Source: Patescibacteria group bacterium
GTDB taxonomy: Bacteria; Patescibacteriota; Dojkabacteria; SC72; T1SED10-24
Assembly: GCA_007136035.1 (NCBI GenBank)
Contig: SLHS01000046.1
Coordinates: 1-5,166 of the forward strand
Length of the DNA: 5,166 bases
Reading direction: 5' to 3'
The translations under genes were made by a program, and so were the position numbers. A model generated the notes under the pieces. That model searched no databases. It was not told the origin of the DNA and saw only the letters and a program-made list of their open reading frames with translations. Below are positions 1 to 5,166 of the stretch, in pieces. Within the stretch, counting starts at the first letter, position 1; each line of letters opens with the position of its first letter.

Positions 1-2243
1 AAAAACAAAACATTTCCCCAGAAAAACTTGCTCAAAAAACACATGAAGAAATAAAAGAAACTTACAAAAAACTATCCTTTCTCTATGATAACTACACCAC
101 TACTATGACAGAAAATCATAAAGAAGTCGTACAAAATGTTTTCAAAGTCCTAGATAAAAATAGCTACTTAGACATTAAAAAAACAACTCAATATTACGAT
201 CCAAAGGCTAAAAGATTTTTACCAGATCGCTACATCAAAGGGACTTGCCCAGAATGTCAAAACTTAAATGCCAGAGGAGATGAGTGCCCAGAGTGTGGAG
301 AATTTCTCTCCCCTGAAGACTTAATCGATCCTTATAGTGCAATTTCAGATGCAAAACCAGTTTTAAGAAAAACAAAACACTTTTACATGAATCTTTCTAA
401 GACTTCAAAAGAACTTAAATCTTGGATAACAAAAAATAGTTCTAGGTGGAGAAAATGGGTTAGAACAACAACATTAGGCTTCTTAAAAATAGGTTTGAAA
501 CCAAGAGCTGTCACAAGAGATATCACTTTTGGAGTTCCAGTACCTGTAGAAGGATGGGAGGGAAAGAGCATTTATGTTTGGATTGAGGCCGTAGTGGGCT
601 ATCTCTCAGCTTCAATAGAGTGGGCAGGAAAAATGGAAGAAAAAAACAAATGGGAAGAATTTTGGAAGGACCCCAAATGTAAACACTACTACTTCATAGC
701 TGGCGGAAATGTCCCTTTCCATACAATTATTTGGCCAGCAGAACTAATAGCTTACAACAACAAATATTCTGATAAAGAACAATTTGGAGAATTTTTACTA
801 CCAAATGAAAAAACTCCAGCTCCACTAAATCTACCTTACAATGTTCCCGCAAACAAAATCTTAATGTACAAAGGAAAAAAAATGTCAAAAGAAGAAAAAA
901 TCGGCATTACCTTAGAAAAACTTCTCGAATCTTACAATCCAGATTTAATTCGATATTTTTGCACAAGGTATGCTCCAGAAAATCACGATAGAGAATTTGT
1001 TTGGAAGGATTTTGTGGATGCAAACAACAATGAACTTGTAGCAAATTTAGGCAACTTAATAAATAGAGTACTTTCCTTTACAGAAACAAGGTTTGATAGC
1101 ACTATCCCTGAAGGAGAACTTTCAGAAGAAGTCGATAGAGAAATACAAAAAGCGTTTGAAAATTGTTCAAAAAATTTAGAGGATTGCTCATTTGCCAAAG
1201 CAATAGAAAACGTTTTGGAATTAGGACACTTCGGAAATAAATATTTTAATGATCAGGCACCTTGGGAAGAAATAAAAGAAAACTATAATCATGCTGAAAA
1301 CACTATTTACAATTCTGTTCAAATTGTAAATGCCATTAGAATCTTAATAAAGCCCTTTATGCCCAAATCTGCTGAGAAGTTAGAACTTTTTCTTAACATC
1401 GAACAAGAATATGATCCCAACAAAGAACTAGAACAAGAGATGAACATTGAAAATTATGTAAACTGTTGGCTTTTCACTGAAATAAATTCTGGACACAAAA
1501 TCAATAAATCTGAAATTATTTTTCCAAAAATTGATTATTCAGAAGAACTAAAAACCGAAGACGAAGCTGGTTCAAAAGAAAAACAATTGAGAGAAATAAA
1601 AGAGATAAATTTTTTAATAGAAGAAGAATTAAAAGAAATACCTGTGATTTGGAAATCTTTTAACAATATTATTGTTAAGAGAAAAAGTCCTAAAGTAAAA
1701 AGGTGGGTTAGTGACCTTGCAGAAAAAACAATAAAAAAATATTCAGAAGAGAATTGGCATAAAAAAGAAATTTTTAAAAAATATATAGATTTACACAACA
1801 GATATTCAAAAGAAAAAGATGTTGTCCCATCAAGCCAGGTACTTGTGGAAGCTATCAAAGAAAAAGGCAAGATTCCAAACATAAACACTCTTGTAGATGT
1901 ATACAACGCTGTTTCAGCACTCACTGGAGTTTCTATAGGAGTTCATGATATTTCAAAAATAGAGGGTAATGTTAAATTTGAAATTTTAAAAAAGAACCAA
2001 CTTTTAAAAACAATTAGGAAAAAAGACAAGTTTTTTGCTAAGAAGGGGGAATATGCATATACGGATAATACGGGAGTAATTTGTAGACTTGATGTAAAAC
2101 AATCTGACAGAACAAAAGTTACAAACAAAACGACAGATATCCTCGTAATAATGCAAGGACATGAAGCACTACCAAAGGAAGAACTAGAAAAAGCTATGAG
2201 ACTCTTAGAAGAAGGTCTCGAATTAACTTCTTCAAAAGGTTGA
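1..2243 (+). CDS. metG: Methionyl-tRNA synthetase with C-terminal B3/B4 domain, 5'-truncated by window edge
   Basis: Cytoplasmic class I synthetase that joins methionine to initiator and elongator tRNA-Met using ATP. The frame is open from base 3; the Met at 105 is internal, because residues before it (ISPEKLAQKTHEEI..., SFLYDNYTTT) already match MetRS. By comparison with E. coli MetRS, about 65-70 residues including HIGH lie upstream of the window. Numbering from Met105: YYDPKAKRFLPDRYIKGTCP at 30-49; one zinc knuckle C48/C51/C61/C64; LKPRAVTRD 131-139; GVPVPVEGW 143-151; YVWIEAVVGYLSAS 157-170; PFHTIIWPAEL 204-214; KMSKE (variant KMSKS) 259-263. The anticodon-binding helices follow, with N317, R321 and W387 aligning to E. 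coli N391, R395 and W461. The core ends near residue 478. No EMAPII/Trbp111 tRNA-binding domain follows; a B3/B4 domain does (separate entry). Odd point: AGGN at 199-202, where GKDN is usual. The stop is TGA. No start, promoter or operon partner upstream can be seen. Confidence 0.97.
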   Translation, partial: KQNISPEKLAQKTHEEIKETYKKLSFLYDNYTTTMTENHKEVVQNVFKVLDKNSYLDIKKTTQYYDPKAKRFLPDRYIKGTCPECQNLNARGDECPECGEFLSPEDLIDPYSAISDAKPVLRKTKHFYMNLSKTSKELKSWITKNSSRWRKWVRTTTLGFLKIGLKPRAVTRDITFGVPVPVEGWEGKSIYVWIEAVVGYLSASIEWAGKMEEKNKWEEFWKDPKCKHYYFIAGGNVPFHTIIWPAELIAYNNKYSDKEQFGEFLLPNEKTPAPLNLPYNVPANKILMYKGKKMSKEEKIGITLEKLLESYNPDLIRYFCTRYAPENHDREFVWKDFVDANNNELVANLGNLINRVLSFTETRFDSTIPEGELSEEVDREIQKAFENCSKNLEDCSFAKAIENVLELGHFGNKYFNDQAPWEEIKENYNHAENTIYNSVQIVNAIRILIKPFMPKSAEKLELFLNIEQEYDPNKELEQEMNIENYVNCWLFTEINSGHKINKSEIIFPKIDYSEELKTEDEAGSKEKQLREIKEINFLIEEELKEIPVIWKSFNNIIVKRKSPKVKRWVSDLAEKTIKKYSEENWHKKEIFKKYIDLHNRYSKEKDVVPSSQVLVEAIKEKGKIPNINTLVDVYNAVSALTGVSIGVHDISKIEGNVKFEILKKNQLLKTIRKKDKFFAKKGEYAYTDNTGVICRLDVKQSDRTKVTNKTTDILVIMQGHEALPKEELEKAMRLLEEGLELTSSKG
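1587..2228 (+). other. B3/B4 (COG3382-like) domain fused to the C-terminus of MetRS
   Basis: This is a domain within metG, not a separate gene. It covers about residues 495-708 (from Met105), after a charged linker around 479-494. Recognisable family signatures, in order, are PNINTLVDVYNAVSALTG (591-608), GVHDISKIEG (612-621), GEYAYTDNTGVICR (648-661), SDRTKVTNKTTDILVIMQG (667-685) and a C-terminal helix EELEKAMRLLEEGLEL. Known for the family: B3/B4 is the editing module of bacterial, archaeal and eukaryotic PheRS beta subunits. Stand-alone members also exist, including the canavanyl-tRNA-Arg deacylase CtdA of Pseudomonas. There is no stop, internal start with ribosome-binding site, or frame change between the MetRS core and this domain, so a single fused chain is what the sequence shows. 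An editing or tRNA-binding role here is inference. The domain call rests on motif recall without a profile search. Confidence 0.8.
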
Positions 2244-2268
2244 CAAACAAAAAATCCTATAACATAAT
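2240..2268 (+). promoter_or_regulatory. Sigma70-type promoter for the 193-aa gene, overlapping the metG stop
   Basis: TTGACA (2240-2245, 6/6 consensus) is followed by a 17-base spacer and CATAAT (2263-2268, 5/6). Transcription would start near 2275, giving a leader of about 20 bases before the ATG at 2295. The -35 box shares bases with the metG TGA stop (2241-2243). In an AT-rich background a good -10 is common, but a perfect -35 at ideal spacing in the right place is less so. No Shine-Dalgarno sequence is visible in the leader (TACTGCTAATCGAT precedes the ATG). An alternative -10, TATATT at 2276-2281, has no matching -35. Confidence 0.5.
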
Positions 2269-2294
2269 CAAGAAATATATTACTGCTAATCGAT

Positions 2295-2876
2295 ATGCAA
2301 CAAAATGCAGAAGGATTGGGGTTCGGTATAAACCTAATAGAGAGAGAGGCTAGGGAATCTGATAGTGGGGATATTGAAGGGTTTTTACCTGATGAATTCA
2401 AGGAAAGAGAATACGAAATATTGGGAGAAGGAGAATCAAATTTTGCTGTTTTGTCAAAACCTCTAAAAGAAAATATACATACAAAATCTGAACATTTCCC
2501 CGATACAGAAATGGAAGAATTAAGAACTTCGTTTTTAATTACAGGAGTTAATAAAGAAACAGGTAAAGCGGAAGAGTTTTTACTTGTTTTTGAACAACTA
2601 AAAAACGGTTCTGCTGTTTTTACAGATCCAAGACCATTAGAAACCTGGAATGAGATATTAGAAAAAAAAGACTCAAAGGAAAGAGACAAATGTTTATACA
2701 AAACAAATAATGGTCATTCATTTCTTTCCTTCGGAGAATGGATAGTAAAACATCAAGATAAGTACAAAGTTTCAGGTGTTGGACTGTCAAACCCTAAGCC
2801 CATATATTTAAAAAACGTTAATCAAGAAGAATATAGTAAAATTTTAAGAGCGAATGAAGTTAAAAAAACTACTTAA
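2295..2876 (+). CDS. Hypothetical protein, 193 aa, unrecognised
   Basis: I do not recognise this protein. It is a soluble, highly charged chain with no signal peptide, membrane segment, repeat or metal-binding cluster; the only cysteine is C133. The N-terminal third is acidic (EREARESDSGD, 16-26; EILGEGESNF, 41-50). The middle alternates hydrophobic stretches that look like beta strands (TSFLITGVN, 78-86; EEFLLVFEQL, 93-102; GSAVFTDPRPLETW, 105-118). The C-terminal part carries GHSFLSFGEWIVKHQDKY (140-157) and a lysine-rich end. It looks like a small folded globular protein rather than spurious translation. A 51-base gap with its own promoter separates it from metG, so it need not be co-translated with it, although read-through from metG is possible. 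Its TAA stop overlaps the valS stop on the other strand. No Shine-Dalgarno precedes the ATG. It is preferred over the long minus-strand frame in this region because that frame also runs back through the metG tail. Confidence 0.72.
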   Translation: MQQNAEGLGFGINLIEREARESDSGDIEGFLPDEFKEREYEILGEGESNFAVLSKPLKENIHTKSEHFPDTEMEELRTSFLITGVNKETGKAEEFLLVFEQLKNGSAVFTDPRPLETWNEILEKKDSKERDKCLYKTNNGHSFLSFGEWIVKHQDKYKVSGVGLSNPKPIYLKNVNQEEYSKILRANEVKKTT

Positions 2877-2889
2877 ACAACTTCTTTTT
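2856..2889 (+). terminator. Weak candidate intrinsic terminator across the convergent stops
   Basis: A 6-bp inverted repeat, GAAGTT (2856-2861) and AACTTC (2879-2884), encloses a 17-base loop and is followed directly by TTTTT (2885-2889) on the plus strand. The stem has only two G-C pairs and a long A-rich loop, so it would be weak. It spans the stop codons of both convergent genes and would serve the 193-aa gene. On the minus strand the T-rich run lies inside the loop rather than after the stem, so it does not look like a good valS terminator. Confidence 0.28.
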
Positions 2890-5056
2890 GTCGAATAATC
2901 AACATCTCCTCTGCCAAAGAGAGTTTTACTAACTCTTGCCATACAGATTCAGTAATAAAAGGAATAAATGGATGCATTGTTTTCAAAGTTCTTTTTAGTA
3001 TATAAACTAACAAAGCAAGATTTTCAGAAGTAGCATCCTTTTTGACTTTCTCTATCCACTCATCACAAAATATATGCCAAAAAAATTCACGAATTCTTTC
3101 AGCAGCTAAATGAAACTTGTAATCTAAAACATAATTTTCTATTTCTTTTTCAAATTCCTTTGTGTGCTTTACCCATTCCCCTTCAAAATTATTTTTTCCT
3201 AAATATTTTTTAACTTCATCAATACTTTTATCATCAATATTCATAAGTACAAATCTACTTGCATTCCAAATCTTATTTACAAAGAACCTATTTCCTTTAA
3301 TTTTTTCTTCTCGAAGTGGAGCATTTGCTCCTGCAAGCGAATCCGTGTAATACCAAAGTCTTAAAGCGTCTGCACCATATTTTTCAATAATTGATTGAGG
3401 GGAGACTGTATTGTCTCTGGATTTTGACATCTTTGAACCATCTGGTGCAAGTATCATACCTGTCACAAAAACCTTCGAAAAAGGTGTATTCCCTGTTCTA
3501 TATAGTCCCAACATAATCATTCTAGCACTCCACCAAAACAAAATATCTCTACCATGAATCATTACATCCGTAGGATAGTATTTTTCAAAATCTCCGGTTT
3601 TTCCATTTTGCAAAGTAGAAAAAGGCCATTGCCCAGAACTAAACCATGTGTCAAAAACATCTGTTTCTTGTTCATATCCCTCTCCTGGACTTTCAATTGA
3701 AAAAATAGCCTCTGTTTCTACTTTTTGCTCTGGATTTTCTAAAGATTCATCATACTTTTTCTTCCCCCCTTTGTACCAAATAGGTATCCTATGCCCCCAC
3801 CAAAGTTGCCTTGAAATACACCATGGTTCAATTTGCTCATAAAAGTTTTGCAAGGATTTCATTTGTCCTCTTGGCAAAACTTCTGTTTCTTTCTTTTCTA
3901 AAATAGAAAGTGCTTTTTTTGCAAGAGGTTTTGTATCTACAAACCATTGGTATGAAACCATCGGTTGAATTGCTGTATCACATCTTTCACAAATTACTAC
4001 TTCATGATCTATTTTCTCAATCTTTTCTAAAAGACCCATTTCATCCAAATCTTTAACCAATTCTTTTGAACAAGCTATTGTTTCCATTCCTACGTATTTC
4101 TTTGGAATCGGACCTGTCATTAAACCCTTTTCGTCTATTACATTAAGAACTTCAAGGTTATGCTTCAAACCTATTTCAAAATCAATCGGTGAATGAGCAG
4201 GAGTAACTTTAACAGCTCCTCCTCCCAATTCCATGTCAACACTTCTATCAGCAATTATTGGTATCTCACGATTTGCAATTGGTATTAAAATCTTTTCTCC
4301 AACGAACTTTTTGTATCTTTTATCATCTGGATGTACAGCAACTGCAGTATCTCCAAGCATTGTTTCGGGCCTTGTAGTTGCAACAACTATTCCTTTCCCA
4401 AGTTTTTTGTCAACAAATGGATATCGTATATACGCAAAAATACCCCTACGATGTTCATGTGTTGTATCAATATCTGCTAATGCGGTACTACAGTTTGTGC
4501 AGAAATTAATTATTCTCTTTCCTCGATAAACAAGTTTTTCCTTGAACATTTTTTCAAAAGTAGAATATACAGTACTTGTTAGTTTGGGGTCTAAAGTGAA
4601 AAACTCCCTATTCCAATCAGCAGAAAGTCCTGTTCTTTTTTCTTCATTTCGTGCATTCTCTGCCGCATTTATACAAAATTCATAACATTGTTTGTAAAAT
4701 TTCTCTCTACCTAAATCTTTTTTTTCATTTCCTTTTTCTCTTAAAATTTTTACAAAAACTGTTTCTGTTTGAATTCCAGCATGGTCCTTTCCTGGTAGGA
4801 GTAAAGTTGGATACCCTCTCATTCGATAGAATCTTCCAAGAAGATCGTGGAATGAATAACCACAAGTATTTCCTAAGTGTAAAACTCCATTTGCATTTGG
4901 AGGGGGTAGAGATATGACAAAGGGTTTTTTAATTTCAAAATTTTTTTCATTTAAATATTCTTCTACTTTTTCTGGAGAAAAATATCCAGACTTTTCCCAT
5001 TTTTCATAAATATTTTTCTCTAAAACAGAATCATATGCTTTTGGTATTTCTTTCAT
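2873..5056 (-). CDS. valS: Valyl-tRNA synthetase, short form without C-terminal coiled coil
   Basis: Cytoplasmic class I synthetase charging tRNA-Val. Full length, 727 aa against 951 in E. coli. Motifs in order: PPPNANGVLHLGN 51-63 (HIGH = HLGN 60-63); GKDHAGIQTE 89-98; SADWNREFFTLD 145-156; C186/C189 of a zinc-ribbon-like pair, with C356/C359 (CERC) as its partner after the insertion; CP1 editing domain with TTRPETMLGDTAVAV 227-241 and GGGAVKVTPAHSPIDFEIG 278-296; PMVSYQWFV 365-373; SRQLWWGHRIPIWY 415-428; TDVFDTWFSSGQWPFST 465-481; HGRDILFWWSARMIMLG 501-517; KMSKS 542-546; NKIWNASRFV 594-603, opening the anticodon-binding helices; and HPFIPFITESVWQEL 695-709 near the end. The chain stops just after that domain, with no tRNA-elbow coiled-coil arm. 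NANG and the WWGH context separate it from IleRS. The start is chosen because KAYDSVLEKNIYEKWEKSGYF is the normal ValRS N-terminus. Odd: S289 replaces the usual Asp of the editing-site AHD motif. The promoter abuts the ATG and there is no Shine-Dalgarno. Confidence 0.98.
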   Translation of the reverse strand: MKEIPKAYDSVLEKNIYEKWEKSGYFSPEKVEEYLNEKNFEIKKPFVISLPPPNANGVLHLGNTCGYSFHDLLGRFYRMRGYPTLLLPGKDHAGIQTETVFVKILREKGNEKKDLGREKFYKQCYEFCINAAENARNEEKRTGLSADWNREFFTLDPKLTSTVYSTFEKMFKEKLVYRGKRIINFCTNCSTALADIDTTHEHRRGIFAYIRYPFVDKKLGKGIVVATTRPETMLGDTAVAVHPDDKRYKKFVGEKILIPIANREIPIIADRSVDMELGGGAVKVTPAHSPIDFEIGLKHNLEVLNVIDEKGLMTGPIPKKYVGMETIACSKELVKDLDEMGLLEKIEKIDHEVVICERCDTAIQPMVSYQWFVDTKPLAKKALSILEKKETEVLPRGQMKSLQNFYEQIEPWCISRQLWWGHRIPIWYKGGKKKYDESLENPEQKVETEAIFSIESPGEGYEQETDVFDTWFSSGQWPFSTLQNGKTGDFEKYYPTDVMIHGRDILFWWSARMIMLGLYRTGNTPFSKVFVTGMILAPDGSKMSKSRDNTVSPQSIIEKYGADALRLWYYTDSLAGANAPLREEKIKGNRFFVNKIWNASRFVLMNIDDKSIDEVKKYLGKNNFEGEWVKHTKEFEKEIENYVLDYKFHLAAERIREFFWHIFCDEWIEKVKKDATSENLALLVYILKRTLKTMHPFIPFITESVWQELVKLSLAEEMLIIRQKEVV

Positions 5057-5064
5057 AATGGGAA

Positions 5065-5073
5065 ATTATATCA
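5065..5073 (-). promoter_or_regulatory. Extended -10 promoter of valS, giving a leaderless or near-leaderless mRNA
   Basis: Read on the minus strand the sequence is TGATATAAT: a consensus TATAAT (5065-5070) preceded by the TGN extended -10 element (5071-5073). Only eight bases (TTCCCATT) separate the hexamer from the valS ATG at 5056-5054. Transcription would therefore start about 0-2 bases before the start codon. No good -35 is visible at 16-18 bases (best is TTAGGG-like), which is tolerated at extended -10 promoters. The absence of a Shine-Dalgarno fits a leaderless message. A more distant promoter further right, giving a normal leader, cannot be excluded. Confidence 0.55.
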
Positions 5074-5106
5074 TAGAAAGAAAACTAGCCCTAAGAGCGC
5101 ATAGTC

Positions 5107-5136
5107 TTGACGATGTCTATAATTTTTTGATATAAT
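5107..5136 (+). promoter_or_regulatory. Strong sigma70-type promoter facing out of the right edge
   Basis: TTGACG (5107-5112, 5/6) is followed by an 18-base spacer and TATAAT (5131-5136, 6/6), with a TGA extended -10 element at 5128-5130. The expected start is near 5143. The remaining 24 bases contain no start codon, and AAGGT at 5162-5166 could be the beginning of a ribosome-binding site or simply leader. A second TATAAT at 5118-5123 lacks a -35. The gene served lies outside the window and is divergent from valS. Confidence 0.6.
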
Positions 5137-5166
5137 GCCCTTTTGGCTAGAGACAGAGAATAAGGT

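Noticed and set aside
105..107. ATG at 105 as the start of metG
   Set aside because: The frame is open upstream to the window edge, and the residues before this Met match MetRS. It is an internal methionine and the true start is outside the window.
1535..1924. 129-codon minus-strand open frame inside metG
   Set aside because: It is a shadow of the metG coding strand, rich in Ser and Phe, with no family resemblance.
2208..2233. Hairpin GAAGAAG/CTTCTTC (7 bp, 12-base loop) at the end of metG as a terminator
   Set aside because: It lies within coding sequence and is followed by AAAAGG rather than a T run, on neither strand resembling an intrinsic terminator.
2241..2267. Possible recoding of TGA (as in Gracilibacteria, TGA = Gly), which would extend metG by eight residues to the TAA at 2265
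   Set aside because: The metG frame matches its families to the expected end, no in-frame TGA occurs inside any of the three genes, and glycines are all GGN. The standard bacterial code explains the data.
1943..2701. 252-codon open frame on the minus strand across the end of metG and most of the 193-aa gene
   Set aside because: It is antisense to the clearly conserved B3/B4 part of metG. Its product is Ser/Phe-rich, as expected from the complement of AT-rich coding sequence, and it has no recognisable domain or promoter.
2918..2937. Hairpin AGAGTT/AACTCT just past the convergent junction
   Set aside because: It is inside the valS coding region with no T tract after it on either strand, so it is likely chance.
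3424..3429. TTGACA on the plus strand within valS
   Set aside because: It is the complement of codons at the KMSKS motif and has no -10 at 16-18 bases downstream.
5085..5150. Inverted repeat CTAGCC/GGCTAG flanking the outward promoter as an operator
   Set aside because: It is only 6 bp, 54 bases apart, with no extension of the match. That is expected by chance in a region of this size.
1..5166. CRISPR arrays, tRNA or rRNA genes, insertion sequences, att sites
   Set aside because: No regularly spaced repeats, cloverleaf-like segments, transposase frames or terminal repeats were seen on either strand.

Overview
The window is an AT-rich stretch (G+C roughly one third by eye) holding most of one aminoacyl-tRNA synthetase gene, all of a second, and one unrecognised gene between them. 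Several signs suggest a small-genome bacterium, most likely of the Patescibacteria (CPR) kind. Genes are very tightly packed, ValRS is short and lacks its C-terminal tRNA arm, starts lack Shine-Dalgarno sequences, and promoters are of bacterial -35/-10 type. This assignment is an inference: no rRNA or other phylogenetic marker is present, and the synthetases themselves need a tree.

Layout. Positions 1-2243 (+) are methionyl-tRNA synthetase (metG), cut at its 5' end by the window edge so that the HIGH motif and about 65-70 N-terminal residues are missing. The MetRS core and anticodon-binding domain are followed, in the same reading frame, by a domain I recognise as B3/B4, the aminoacyl-tRNA editing fold of the PheRS beta subunit and of stand-alone COG3382 proteins. 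A near-consensus sigma70-type promoter overlaps the metG stop codon and leads into a 193-codon gene of unknown function (2295-2876, +). That gene meets valS (2873-5056, -) tail to tail, and the two stop codons overlap in the four bases TTAA. The last 110 bases (5057-5166) hold two divergent promoters with the same extended -10 sequence. One drives valS, apparently as a leaderless or nearly leaderless mRNA. The other points out of the window to an unseen gene.

How the genes work together. MetRS charges initiator and elongator tRNA-Met and ValRS charges tRNA-Val, so both supply translation. The shared theme is quality control: MetRS appears to have gained a candidate editing domain, while ValRS has a substitution at a position known to matter in its own CP1 editing site. 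The most interesting point is the MetRS-B3/B4 fusion, together with an unusual AGGN in place of the usual GKDN segment of the MetRS active site.
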